Positions 32,875-62,722 of a stretch of DNA of 64,000 nt are shown piece after piece. The DNA comes from Scolanthus callimorphus (taxonomy: Eukaryota; Cnidaria; Anthozoa; Actiniaria; Edwardsiidae), in the NCBI GenBank assembly GCA_033964015.1, contig CM066915.1:2418001-2482000 (forward strand), given 5' to 3'. The notes beneath the pieces were generated by a model. That model saw nothing but the letters and a program-made list of their open reading frames with translations. It had not been told where the DNA came from and made no database searches. Made by a program: the position numbers and the translations under genes. Position 1 is the stretch's first letter. Each line of letters opens with the position of its first letter.

Positions 32875-33980
32875 TCGAAACTAGAAAAATCAATATCTCA
32901 AGAAGGCAACATCGATAGGTGACCAAACTTGGGTAAAGTTATTCTGGAGGCAAGGGGGGTGCACTACCAAGGTCACGTGTCATGACGTCATCGATGACGT
33001 CATCAAAACTAGAAAAAGTCAATATCTCACTAGAAGGCAACATCGCTAGGTGACCAAACTTGGGTAAAGTTATTTTGGAGGTAAGGGGGGTGCACCACAA
33101 AGGCCACGTGACATGACGTCATCGATTACGTCATCGAAACTAGAAAAGTCAATATCTCAAGAAGGCAACATCGCTAGGTGACCAAATTTGGGTAAAGTTA
33201 TTTTGGAGGCAAGGGGAGTGCACCACCAAGGTCACGTGACATGACGTCATCGATGACGTCATCAAAAGTAGAAAAGTCAATATCTCAAGAAGGCAACATC
33301 GCTAGGTGACCAAACTTTGGTAAAGTTATTTTGGAGGCAAGGGGAGTGCACCACCAAGGTCACGTGACATGACGTCATCGATGACGTCATCCAAACTAGA
33401 AAAGACAATATCTCAAGAAGGCAACATCGCTAGGTGACCAAACTTGGGTAAAGTTATTTTGGAGGCAAGGGGAGTTCGCTTCCAAGGTCACGTGACATGA
33501 CATCATCGATGACGTCATCAAAACTAGAAATGTCAATATCTCAAGAAGGCAACATCGCTAGGTGACCAAACTTGGGTAAAGTTATTTTGGAGGCAAGGGG
33601 AGTGCACTTCCAAGGTCACGTGACATGACGTCATCGATGACGTCATCAAAACTAGAAAAGTCAATATCTCAAGAAGGCAACATCGCTAGGTGACCAAACT
33701 TGGGTAAAGTTATTTTGGACGCAAGGGGGGGGGGGGGGGGGGGGGGGGGGGGTGCACAATCAAGGTCACGTGACATGACGTCATCAAAACTAGAAAGTGA
33801 ATATCTCAGGAAGGCAATTAACATCGCTAGGTGACCAAACTTGGGTAAACTTATTTTGGAGGCAAGGGGGGTGCACTACCAAGATCACGTGACATGACGT
33901 CATCGATGACGTTATTAAATCTAGAAAAGTCTATATCTCGAGAAGGCAACATCGCTAGGCGAACAAACTTGGGTACAGTC
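32875..33980. repeat. ~126-bp tandem repeat, 9 units, with CRE and E-box motifs
   Basis: Each unit carries aatatctcaagaaggcaaca, tcgctaggtgaccaaacttg, ggtaaagttattttggaggc, caaggtcacgtgacatgacg and tcatcgatgacgtcatc. Unit starts (ctagaaa) lie near 32880, 33008, 33139, 33268, 33395, 33521, 33648, 33788 and 33923. Most units hold one CACGTG and two TGACGTCA palindromes around ATCGAT. Unit 7 contains a G run of about 26 bases (33727-33752). Confidence 0.95.
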
Positions 33981-34196
33981 AAGAAAACATCCGGAGTATG
34001 TGGGTATGGAGCTCTTTGAAATGCAACATAAAAAAAATCTGAATTTGCAAGTATGGCAATGGAGAACACGAATGTTTTCTGTAGCAAGTGATCGACGTCG
34101 CGACACGTCACATTATTAATCTTTTGCAGGACTTATAAATATGTAACCGGGAGCTCCGCTTTTAGCCAGTGGCTAAATCTATATATTAGAGATTTT

Positions 34197-34326
34197 AATG
34201 TATGCGTGCGCGCCCGCTCAACCAACCAGCCTATAAGGCCCTGAAATGGATGTCAGACATGTCACCAGAGCCGACCAGAGCCTCCCCTGCGAGGCGACGA
34301 ACCGGGAGCTCTGAGTTCGAGAATGA
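34197..34326. mobile_element. Half copy of the 'CATTCTCGTACCC' element
   Basis: Contains ggccctgaaatggatgtcag, ccagagcctcccctgcgagg and cgaaccgggagctctgagtt, ending cgagaatg. The left inverted end is missing. A relative of the flanking sequence (gccagtgttattttgacaga) is at 22078 and 32694. Confidence 0.7.
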
Positions 34327-34401
34327 TGTAGTCGAGCATGTAATAATTTATTTACAATAATTGTGACGCGGGTACCCTGTGGTTCTAGAGGACAGAAAAA
34401 T

Positions 34402-35178
34402 AAGGGACCGGTCATTATTTAAGTCGGAGGTGGTGGTGGTGGAGGAGAAAATGGGGGCCCCTGAAATTTTTAAGCGAACACAAGGGGGGTCTTGATAGGC
34501 GAAAGTGGCAGTTAAGGGGGGTCTTGAGAAACAATTATTTTTCTATATCAGCAAAAAGTCTAAAAAGAAATTCGGCTCGCGCTCGCCATCTACTCAATGT
34601 TTAACACTCCTGGTCATTGTAAGAGACCCAGATACTGCCTTCAGAAAAGAGGAGGAGGTTTTAGTGACTTGCCATGGTAGCCATTGTGGGAGACCTTACG
34701 TTACGCTTGGAAATGGGATTGGAGTCAATGGGATTTGGCCAATAGAACTAGAAATGGGTCGATTTGCCTTTAACTAAACCAACAATGAAATATCAATCTC
34801 TGTAAAGAGTGGTTTTAAAAATTTGTGAACTGCTTTTAAAATTTTGCCCTACGACTGCAATACAAACACCCTGTACACATGTCTAAAAGTCACTTTTTAA
34901 CGCTGGGATTTTGAAAACTTTGACTGGGAAAACTTCAGGACTGGGATCTTGCGAAACTTTTACACTGAGAATGGGATTTGGACCCCCTTCAGGACCTGTT
35001 TGAATCATTTTGACTGACATGGATGGAGGGGAAGGGGGGTCCTGAAATGTTTCAGTCTATCAGAGGGGGGCTCCCGAAAACAATCAATGCTATCAGGTGG
35101 GGTTCTTGAATTTTTTTTGGATCACAGGTATTTTCTCCTCCACCCCCCTCTCCGACATAAATAATGACCGGTCCCTAA
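34402..35178. mobile_element. Inverted-repeat element, 'AGGGACCGGTCATTATTTA' ends
   Basis: Left agggaccggtcattatttaa and right taaataatgaccggtccct are complementary, followed by ggaggtggtggtggtggagg against ctcctccacccccctctccg. The 777-bp interior has ggggtcttga and cctgaa words. The frame at 34505-34777 lies inside it and has no recognisable domain. Confidence 0.88.
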
Positions 35179-35830
35179 TGCTGCGACGCATGTCGTCAAA
35201 ATTACCCAGGGGGTATGGTTTCAGTTTCTAGCACACAGACTTTATGGTAACGCCGGGATAACGCACTCGAGCCATCCTCGAGCCAATAGCGAACGGTTCA
35301 GCGTCAGTGCAGAAGGCTCAATATTTGCCGCACAACTACGTCTGATGAGAAAGCTTGCGCGCAAGACTCGCGTCTTTTTTGTCATATCCCAGCGCGTCGA
35401 TGGTTTAGTCTTCGATTGTATCGATGTCGTCATTTTATAAAGGTCAACATGCTCTTTCTCGAGATGAAGAGCCGGGGTGCTTTGAGAGACAACAGAGCGT
35501 GGAGAGAAAGAACTTTCTGTGCATGCCCCATTCAAAATCAGCCAATTAGCAAAGGCTATCAGAGCCAAGGTGATACTGTGTACGAGAATGGTGCGTTGCT
35601 GCTTCTGGACGACGCTACTGCGCAAGGCAACAATCTTCTGAAGAAAGAAATGCGCATTGCGCATGCCGCGGGTCTTTTAGGTCGCGCGCTAGATTTAATT
35701 ATGCTTTAATTTTTTTGGCCCTCGTTCTAAGGCCGTAATTTTCTGTCCTTTGATTTAATTGCCGTGCCTTGCCACACCTCCTGGAGAGTTGCACTATTCC
35801 AATAACTCATCTTCGATCTTACCCAGAGCC

Positions 35831-36480
35831 ATTCTCGTACCCAGAGCTCCCCGGCTCGTCTGCTCGCAGGGGAGGCTCTGGGGACATCCATTTGAGGACC
35901 TTTGCTGATTGGCTGGTTTTGAACGTTGGGGCATGCGCAAAAAGGTGTTTCTCTCATCGGCTCTGTATCAAATCTCGCGCATAAAGCCTCCCCCGCGAGG
36001 TGACGAGCCGGGGAGCTCTGGGTTCGAGAATGACCCAGAGCGACAGCCACTGACGCATGCGAGAGATTTGATACAGAGCCGCATTTTCGAACCCAGAGCT
36101 CACCGGCTCGTAACCTCGCGGGGGAGGCTCTGGCGACAGCCACTGACGCATTCGCGAGATTTAATACAGAGCCGCGGCTGAGAGAGAAAGACCTTTCAGC
36201 GCATGCTCCAACGCTCAAAATCATTTACATTTTTTTTTTACATTTACCGCATCAACTTATCAGCGACGGCCCTCAAATGGATGTCCCAGAGCCTCCCCTG
36301 CGGGCAGACCGAGCTGGGTGAGCTCTTGGTACGAGAATGACAGCTAGAGCCGTTCATTTTCATGAGAGAAAGATATTTCTGCGCTTGCACCAACGTTCAA
36401 AATCAGCCAATAAGCAAAGGTCCTCAAATGGATGTCACCAGAGCCTCCACTGCAAGGTGACGAGCCGGGGAGCAAGAAAA
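35831..36480. mobile_element. Cluster of at least three 'CATTCTCGTACCC' elements
   Basis: Successive copies read in both senses: cattctcgtacccagagctc at 35831, gagctctgggttcgagaatg at 36013, cattttcgaacccagagctc at 36082, gagctcttggtacgagaatg at 36320, and a further right half to 36475. Shared middles are cagccactgacgcatgcgag and gagagaaagacctttcagcg. Long frames across the cluster have no domain and are products of the repeats. Confidence 0.8.
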
Positions 36481-36489
36481 TGAAAACAT

Positions 36490-37200
36490 CATATGATAGT
36501 CTACATAGGGCCTTGACTTTTTGAAAAATGTCCATGACGTTATCTTGCGTCAGTTGTCTTTTTATCCAATTAACGATGTCACAGGGAGTCATGATCCATT
36601 TGACAAAAATTTCTGGTTCGAGTTTCCGGGAATTCATGTGGTCAAATGGAACGGTTCAAACCGAAAAATCACGTGAATGTCTCCACTGGGAATCGAAGGC
36701 TAGGCTGGGATGCTTTCCCGATCCATTTACCATAAATTCTCGATAATACCCGGGTTGGAAATCAAATGAAAAGCGTCTTTTCGGAGAAATAATCAGGAAT
36801 GATGTCAAATGGAAAGCGATATGAATATAGTTTTACAGGTCAATCTTCCATCACACCCACCCCACCCCTCCCCTCCCTTTGCTTTACAGCCTTTGTCCTC
36901 CCTGACTGAATACTCATCTCTTCATTTTCAAAAGACCTGTCCCTATTATTCACCTATATTGAGGGAAAATACAACTGTTTTATTATATCAACTCAAGTTG
37001 TCCACTACACACTCTTGCCAGACGCGATGATATGCATGGATGGTCGCACCTTGAACCGAAATCGTACATGCAGAAAATTGGACCTAAAACATATCGTAGC
37101 AAAAGTTTCTTACCACCCTTCCATTTTATATCAGCTACGTACCTGGCTGGCACGTCACGACTACAACCCGATCACTAGGCGGTGATTTGCCGAGTGTGAT
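36490..37200. other. Spacer upstream of the B56 gene
   Basis: No recognised gene. A minus-strand stretch near 36637-36490 reads FVKWIMTPCDIVNWIKRQLT and could be a fragment of an exon, but no splice partner was found. C-rich tract at 36850-36880. Confidence 0.35.
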
Positions 37201-37224
37201 CGGCTCTGGCTCGTTGCCGTGGTG

Positions 37225-37285
37225 TGACGTCAATAGAAGGGCTTACATACGGGCATTTCAAAATGGCGGCAATGAGCTGACCAAT
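37225..37285 (+). promoter_or_regulatory. Promoter elements of the B56 gene: CRE and CCAAT
   Basis: TGACGTCA at 37225-37232 lies 237 bp before the start codon. CCAAT (ccaatcagga) is at 37281. Between them is aaaatggcggcaatg, close to a YY1-type aaatggcgg motif. No TATA box is obvious. Position and spacing suit a housekeeping promoter; binding is inferred. Confidence 0.45.
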
Positions 37286-37468
37286 CAGGAGCGGTTTGTT
37301 TATTGTACGACCATCGCTCCAAAACCTCTCGGAGGAAGTTCACCTTTTTGCCAAAAGATTTGAAAATTCTTCCCTTCCAGTGCTCGCCAACACGAAAAAA
37401 TTGGTCCAAAGGGAGTAGCGATATCCCTACTACCATCGGGGAATCGCAAATTCTCGGTTTAGCGCGGA

Positions 37469-56647
<19,179 letters not shown>

Positions 56648-56738
56648 AAGCAGCAGCAGATACCCTACTGTAACCATGGTGATTTCATTATTCGACATTA
56701 TCATTAATTAGTACAGAGTTCCTTTTTAAATTCAGTGC

Positions 56739-56744
56739 AATAAA
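56739..56744 (+). promoter_or_regulatory. Likely poly(A) signal of the B56 gene
   Basis: AATAAA 92 bp after the stop codon, in an AT-rich 3' flank; first canonical hexamer downstream. Confidence 0.55.
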
Positions 56745-57323
56745 TTTTTCAGAATGAGTCCCCTAATGAAGAGGGCTAAATGAAAGAACTGGGGTTCCTC
56801 CTATGCTATTATTAATGTAACAAATTGTCACTCGTCCAGATATGTCATGTGTTGTTATATTCCGTAATGTGTTTCTTTTCTGTTCCCAGAAAGTGTCGAA
56901 GTGTAGTATGGAGTCGCCGTATTATGCTAGACTGACATAAATATGTAAAATATATATGCTAGGTGTTGTGCTAGAGAACCACATTTCTTCGGAGGCCTTT
57001 GTAAGCCGTGAATATGGTGAGATTAAATTGCCAATCATGGCATTGCAGTGCAAATGTTGTGATGCATAGTGCAAATTATAAATCTTGCCATTCAGCTGGA
57101 TCAGTTGCCACCAGGATGATTGCCTTTTTATTCTGAAAATTATACAGTTACTTATTTGTTTTGCAATAATTAAACTAAAAAAAAACTTAAAATATTCTTA
57201 GAACATTTTCCAAGCAATGTTCATACACCTAGTGAACAGAAAGCAAAATTTTTTTTCATATTATTTTTGTGTCGAAAAATGAAGTGGTTTTATAACCTGT
57301 GAAACAAGACAAAGCTAAAGCAT

Positions 57324-57749
57324 TGGAGTTGTTCCGCGTAAGAACGTTAGAGATACAAATGAAGCGAGCCTTTTGTTTCCAATTGATTCTGGTCAACGGG
57401 AAACAAAAGGCTCGCTTCATTTGCATCTTTTTAAAAGGTTCCTACGCGGAACAACTCCACTGACTACACTAAGTATATCAAACACGAGGCAGATTGCTTC
57501 ATTAAGATTTCCAAACACTGTAAAGTGGGTTGAATAAACGAAGGCAAAGTTGAGTTTTTAATCAACTTCGAGGTGTTTGGTAATTCTGCCTCGTGTTTGA
57601 TATAGTTTCTCAAGCGAATCAAATTAAAGGCCCATCACCAACCGGGAGCCATTGCGGCCCGTTTTCTTTTGTTTTCAAATTGATCCATTGTTTTTCGGGT
57701 GCTCTGATTGGCTAAGACTCCGCAGAGGCTCCCGGTTGGTGATGGGCCT
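57324..57749. mobile_element. Three consecutive foldback elements 3' of the B56 gene
   Basis: 57324-57461: ttggagttgttccgcgtaag pairs with ctacgcggaacaactccact, with inner ggaaacaaaaggctcgcttc. 57471-57606: tatatcaaacacgaggcaga pairs with tctgcctcgtgtttgatata. 57628-57749: aggcccatcaccaaccggga pairs with cccggttggtgatgggcct and is bordered by TTAA. They are separated by 10-25 bp. Confidence 0.88.
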
Positions 57750-57849
57750 TTAAGATCGCGTATCAAAACCTCCTTCACTTTGATGATTTTCTACGCCTAA
57801 GCCTCGAGAATCAATATTCTAAATTCATTGGATAGCTTTCTTTGATGGT

Positions 57850-58012
57850 GTTCGCATCTTTTTACCTAACTGGCTGTCGCGCGTTGTTTTCTTTGTTATC
57901 TCGCCCTCGGTGACAAACCAAAACAACTACGCGAACGCACGACGCGCGACTAACTCCGTTTAATGTTAAAAGACTGACAGAAAGAAAGCTCTGCTAGCAG
58001 GGTACAGCATTT
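57850..58012. mobile_element. Uninterrupted copy of the gctctgctagcagggta element
   Basis: ggctgtcgcgcgttgttttc, acaactacgcgaacgcacga, gactaactccgtttaatgtt and agaaagctctgctagcaggg match the two halves that flank the insertion at 23653-24222. It supplies the empty-site structure for that nested insertion. Confidence 0.7.
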
Positions 58013-58429
58013 GTTTCATGAGTTGAAAAACAAGTTTCACAGGTTAACAACACCGCTTTAGATTACTGGTCAACTTCCTTTTGTTCACAAACTGTATGTG
58101 TTTCCTATTTACCAGTGTATTTAGCATAACATTGCATGCAAGTTGTTCCCAATTGTTACCCAAACATCAACAATTTTTGAAAATCATATTTCTAGAAACC
58201 ACAGAACTCTATATTGATAACTGCACCATTAATTCCACGTTATTGTTGGTGTCTGGGTAATAATACGAATATGATGCATTTCTTCACTTGTTTTGTATCT
58301 TTGGCTCAAAGGTTTGTTATAGAGCCTGAGGGCTCACATGAGTGCAGTGCTGTAGGTTCTAGCTACTTGGTAGATGGATTATGTCAAGTATTACTGTAGT
58401 ACTGTTAAAATGTGTCTTAGGCGTGGGCA

Positions 58430-58990
58430 ACCAATTCAGAGTTTGAAGTAACTTCATAATTCTGTTGAATCACCCATGTTGAATGGGGATGCCAAACCGA
58501 TAGTCCATTTCACAGTTCCTCGCTCTATTGTGATTCAAAATAAAATTCTACCCAGGAATCGAGTCTACCGTTGGCCAATATTTTCTTCTCTTTTCCTTTA
58601 CGCTATTTCAAGAAGAATATGAAATTTTCGAATCACACAACAGCTATATCAAGTGTCAGCTTGATCTCTAATGGCCCGGTTTGTTAAACATACAGTATAG
58701 TTGGTCAACGGTAGACTCGATTCCAGGCTAGAATTTTAATTTGAATCACAATAGAGCGAGGAACTGTGAAAAGGGCAATATTGAACATTGCCAAGCCGAT
58801 TCAACATCAGATTCAACTCATTCAGCATCACCAATGTTGAATGGGGGTGCCAAACAAATTGAGCATTGTTGAACTATGATATGATTGGAAGTCGACTACA
58901 TTCAACAAAGTTGCATTGGTGTGGCACCCCATTCAACATTCAACATTGGTCATTAAAAAAAAGTTGAATGAAGTTGGATCCGATGTTGAA
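58430..58990. mobile_element. Word-iterated element (gttgaatg / cattcaac) with nested foldback
   Basis: Words cccatgttgaatggggatgc, caatgttgaatgggggtgcc and accccattcaacattcaaca recur in both senses. The foldback at 58507-58795 (catttcacagttcctcgctc ... gagcgaggaactgtgaaaag, with inner cgagtctaccgttg / caacggtagactcg) interrupts it. Confidence 0.7.
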
Positions 58991-59330
58991 TTGGTTTGGG
59001 GCCCTGATACTGCCTTCACATCAGTACTTGTTCCCAGATCTTTTATAGTTCTTTCTTTTGGCAGCACCTTTTTTCTCTTTTCTTTTCAGCATTATATGCA
59101 TAGGTTATATTAAACAATGGAAAATGTATAAAAAAAGTACAAAATGCACAAGAGGTGAAGTTAAAAGCTTGCCGGATATAGGAAACAGACCAACTTTTTG
59201 ATGGGGGAGGGGGAAGGTTGCAACTTCTGAAAATGTATGACTGACCATTTTTACCCCCAACTCAAGTGGGCAATGTGAGAATTCAAATTGGTTATTTGTC
59301 TATCTGCTTCCTTTTCTTAGTGTTCACAAT

Positions 59331-59462
59331 GTGTGGTTCCAGAAAATATCCATACCCCCCTCCCCCACGGAAGGGTGTTGAAAAGTGACCCCCCACCCCT
59401 CTTAAATTTCCGAAGAAAAATACAGTATTTGTATGGAAATGATTTCTAGAACCACACAATTG
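59331..59462. mobile_element. 'TGTGTGGTTCCAG' element, intact copy
   Basis: Left tgtgtggttccagaaaatat and right gatttctagaaccacacaat are near complements. Interior ccccctcccccacggaaggg and gaagaaaaatacagtatttg as in other copies. Confidence 0.82.
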
Positions 59463-60410
59463 ATGTTTTTGCACTAATAATGTTCAAAGGTAAATATTAG
59501 CTTTAAAAATGGCTAACATGTATCTTTTTTCATGGGAACAACCTATGCATATAGCTCTGAAAATTACCTGTTTTGTTCAGCAGGCCTGGTTGACAGTTTA
59601 CATTTCTGATTTAAAAAACATTTCACATCCCATCATGGGCTTTTCAATGAAAAGTTTATTAAGTAATGGAAATGTTGCAACTGTCCGAAATTGGGCCTTT
59701 CCTACACTCACCCTGATGTACTACTCGCCTACTGATTTATTGCTTCCACAAAATATCCAGTCTCCCCTTACTCTAGTATTTTCTATACTCAAGAAAACAA
59801 AGTTACATGGTCTCATTCCTCTGGGATTTAAATGTCCGTAGGAGAGAAATTTTTGAAGTCACCCGCCTTGACCATCTCATTTGTCATAGAATCTTCTTGT
59901 TTCAGGTAACTTACATCATGGAGTCGAGTTAGTATGACCTTAGAGCTAGAAAATTACAGGAAGCTAGACCTTGTAAATACCTGTCGCTGTGCTATCTATT
60001 TAAATGACAAATTATGTAGTGAATTTTATTCTGAAATAAAGACATTGTATGTTTTGGCCTCGAAGGCATAAATTGTTGTAGATTGCCAAGTTTGTAGAAG
60101 GGGGCATCGTCGAGGGAGTGGGCACAATTATATAAAATATACGACAAACGACAAGTTTGCATCAAAATTTGCTTACATATTTCCACCGCCCCCCTTGCCC
60201 CTCTCCCAATCCCATAGTCATAGATCCGTTTGGGGAGGGGGGCTTACAAAAAATGTGTGCATGATGGGGGTGGGGAAGGGGGCGAAGAATTCCTAGCCCC
60301 TCTCTGCAGTCCGTGAAAAGTGGATAAAATGACAATCGTCTGAAAAGGACTAAATATGGGGCGAGCTTTGCGTGACCTTGGCGGCCGCAGGGAAAGACGG
60401 GAAATAATAC
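59463..60410. other. Gene-free region upstream of ketohexokinase
   Basis: A 110-codon open frame at 59509-59841 has no recognisable domain, hydrophobic anchor or splice support. G/C-rich runs at 60185-60290 resemble element ends, but no pair was resolved. Confidence 0.4.
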
Positions 60411-60412
60411 AT

Positions 60413-60430
60413 TACCCATAATACATTGCG
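60413..60430 (+). promoter_or_regulatory. Staf/ZNF143-like site in the ketohexokinase promoter
   Basis: TACCCATAATACATTGCG closely matches the vertebrate Staf/ZNF143 consensus (ACCCATAATGCATTGCG type), 19 bp before the start codon. Immediately upstream are gcggccgc and gggaaataatac. aacaagatggcgtcc at the ATG also fits a YY1 motif and a good Kozak context. Conservation of the factor in this organism is assumed. Confidence 0.55.
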
Positions 60431-60448
60431 AGGAATTGTTGAAACAAG

Positions 60449-61381
60449 ATGGCGTCCGAGAGGAAGCGAACCAGGCGAACTTTATTTGTTGGTCTCGTGT
60501 GTTTAGATATCATAAGCGTGTGTGAAAAATACCCAGAAGAAGATCAAGATATGCCTGCTTTATCACAGAGATGGCAGAGAGGTGGAAACGCTTCCAATCA
60601 GGCTTACGTTTTCTCACAGCTCTCTTCCAAATCTGTCGAGTTCTTTGGTTCCGTGACGAGCGATTTTGCTGCAGAATTTGCGCTCGATACGCTCCGTAAA
60701 AACGGCATAATATGCAGTAATTGTAGTGTTTATAGCGAATATAGTTTTCCCAAAACGTGTGCGATATGTAGTCGTGAAACTGGCTCCAGAACGATGGTTC
60801 ACTTCCGGGGACAACTACCCGAAGTAGGCGTGGAAGACTTCACAAAGTTGGACCTTACCAAGTACGACTTTATCCAGTTTGAAACCCGAAGAAAAATCGT
60901 GGTGAGAGCTCATAATGCATCTGAAGCTAGCAATAAAATAACTATTTCAATTGAAATAGAAAAAACAAATTCTGAACTAAGAAGCTTGTTACCCCTGGCT
61001 GATTTTGTGTTTATCAGCAAAGATTTTGCAGGCCTATTTGGGTGTAAAAGTGCTGCTAGTGCATTAACAGAGCTCCAGCCTGAGTTACGGGAAGGAGCCA
61101 CTTTAATCTGCCCATGGGGAGAGTTTGGTGCAGATGCGATTGGCCCTGATGGAGTTATTGTCCACAGTGATGCATTCCCACCCGCGAGATTGCATGACAC
61201 TTTGGGTGCTGGAGACACCTTCATTGCTGGAACTGTACAGGCTTTGCAAAATGGTGAAACTCTGAAAGAGTCTATTACATTAGGCTGCAAACTAGCTGGT
61301 TATAAGTGCGGCTTGGAGGGGTTTGATGCCTTAGGGGACTACTGGACAAACATTTCATCTTCTGAGCAACAGAGTAAGTAG
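60449..61381 (+). CDS. KHK: Ketohexokinase (fructokinase), single exon
   Basis: 310 residues of the PfkB/ribokinase fold. KHK phosphorylates fructose to fructose 1-phosphate with ATP in the cytosol. Diagnostic blocks: VGLVCLDII (D20, sugar-binding), LSQRWQRGGNASN (GG45-46), CPWGEFGADAIGPDG, SDAFPP, and DTLGAGDTFIAG with the catalytic base D256. After it comes CKLAGYKCGLEGFD, as in animal KHK. Between residues 143 and 155 (FETRRKIVVRAHN) the protein is about 7 residues shorter than human KHK, where an IEGRNASEQ-type segment stands. The gene has no intron in this span, unlike vertebrate KHK. The tail CAACAGA-gtaagtag contains a good donor site at 61374, so an alternative downstream exon is possible. 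Confidence 0.93.
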   Translation: MASERKRTRRTLFVGLVCLDIISVCEKYPEEDQDMPALSQRWQRGGNASNQAYVFSQLSSKSVEFFGSVTSDFAAEFALDTLRKNGIICSNCSVYSEYSFPKTCAICSRETGSRTMVHFRGQLPEVGVEDFTKLDLTKYDFIQFETRRKIVVRAHNASEASNKITISIEIEKTNSELRSLLPLADFVFISKDFAGLFGCKSAASALTELQPELREGATLICPWGEFGADAIGPDGVIVHSDAFPPARLHDTLGAGDTFIAGTVQALQNGETLKESITLGCKLAGYKCGLEGFDALGDYWTNISSSEQQSK

Positions 61382-61437
61382 TTTGGAGTGCACACATCAA
61401 ACTGTTTCAAGAAGTACTTAGCAACTCTTGGGCAGTC

Positions 61438-61838
61438 TGAGACCCAGGTTACACGGGTCGGGACAAATTTTTGACCGGGCAAATTTTGTTCCTGGAACAC
61501 ACGGTACAGTGCAAGTTTTGTTACACATTGCAGAGGTGTTTACATGGGTCCATGCAACATTTTGATCGCTTTGTAACATGAACTAACACTAGCATGGCTT
61601 CTTCAGACTCATTCTCTGATTGGTTGAATGATTCATGAAGGGCTAGTTTCCAGGCATTTACACGAAAACAGAACCGTACTGGTCAAAAGTTGTACCTGCT
61701 TTTTGCAGGTCCCAAACTTGCACAATTTGCCATGCTAAAATTTGTCCACTTCCGCCAGATCTGTGCAAACAGAAGCTGTAAGCAGGCCAGAATTCGCCCA
61801 GTCAAAAATTTGTCTGGAACTGTGTAACCAAGGTCTGA
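61438..61838. mobile_element. Foldback element 3' of ketohexokinase
   Basis: Left agacccaggttacacgggtc and right aactgtgtaaccaaggtct are complements; the next inner pair is ggacaaatttttgacc / gtcaaaaatttgtctgg. Interior words acaaatttt, tttacatgg and cttgcac recur in both senses. Confidence 0.8.
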
Positions 61839-62029
61839 ATAGCTAAAAGTGGCCCCTGGAATTCCCAAAGCCCTTGAAAATGAGGAAAATAGATGTTTAA
61901 TCCTCTGAAAATTCTCATATTGTTTTATCAGGTGGCATGAATATTTTCTGGAAATTAAAACATTTTGGATAAAGTTGATTCTTTTATATCAGTCAGATTT
62001 TCAGGTGTCCCTGTGCTTCCATGTATAAT

Positions 62030-62200
62030 GATAATAATATAATAATAACTTTAGTTATCCACGGTAATACATTCAGCTGGGCTGCTTTTCAAGTAGCTGT
62101 GTCTATAAAAATACAGTAAAATATAATTGTAATAATAATATGAAAATACATAAATGACTAACTAAATTAAGCTATCTAAACTATCTATCTAAAAATAGTC
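62030..62200 (-). mobile_element. Possible 3' tail of a non-LTR retrotransposon
   Basis: On the minus strand the sequence runs from gtattaccgtggataactaa into an attattatattattat tail, as at the end of CR1/L2-type copies. No coding part attached. Confidence 0.45.
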
Positions 62201-62722
62201 ATCCAAAGTGGTCTTAAAGAAGGGCAAGGAGGGGGAGTTTTTGACATCACTTGGAAGGGGTGGCTAGCCACCCCCCTTGTTCTCATATTTCTTGTAAAAA
62301 CCTTAAGATTAGCCATCCCCTTGGTCTGAACTCTGTAGTATATCCTTTGTACTAGCCACCCCCCTTCTTAAGGGTCTGCATCAGCCACTGAATTGGGGCT
62401 GACTGCCCTTCCCCCTTGTCACCCCCTCACTACCTTACTGGTGCAAATGATCATATTCCTTTGACCACATCTGTGTTCAATAGACAATATCAGGTAACAG
62501 TGTCAAATTGTGTTGATATTGCTTTGGGTGGATACTTGTGTTAGTTCTGCACATACGCTTAAAGAAAAATGACAATTGTAACAACCCAAAGGAATCGTCA
62601 ATCATCACATGATCTGAATTGAGTGGAAACAAGATGTAAACGCTGGCTATTAACTAATTTGGTCTCTGTTAGAAATGTAATGCAAGGAGTTGAGAATATC
62701 TTTTGCCCGAAACCCTGAATAG

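Noticed and set aside
35242..35664. 140-codon minus-strand frame
   Set aside because: It overlaps element-like sequence (gcatgccccattcaaaatca) and shows no recognisable domain.
36344..36637. Minus-strand frame with FVKWIMTPCDIVNWIK
   Set aside because: Looks protein-like over 50 residues, but then runs into an inserted repeat and has no identifiable splice partner or family.
59509..59841. 110-codon plus-strand frame
   Set aside because: No domain, no splice signals, codon use not distinct from surroundings; kept only as part of a gene-free region.
60910..61290. Antisense frame under ketohexokinase
   Set aside because: Shadow of the conserved coding strand; no independent support.
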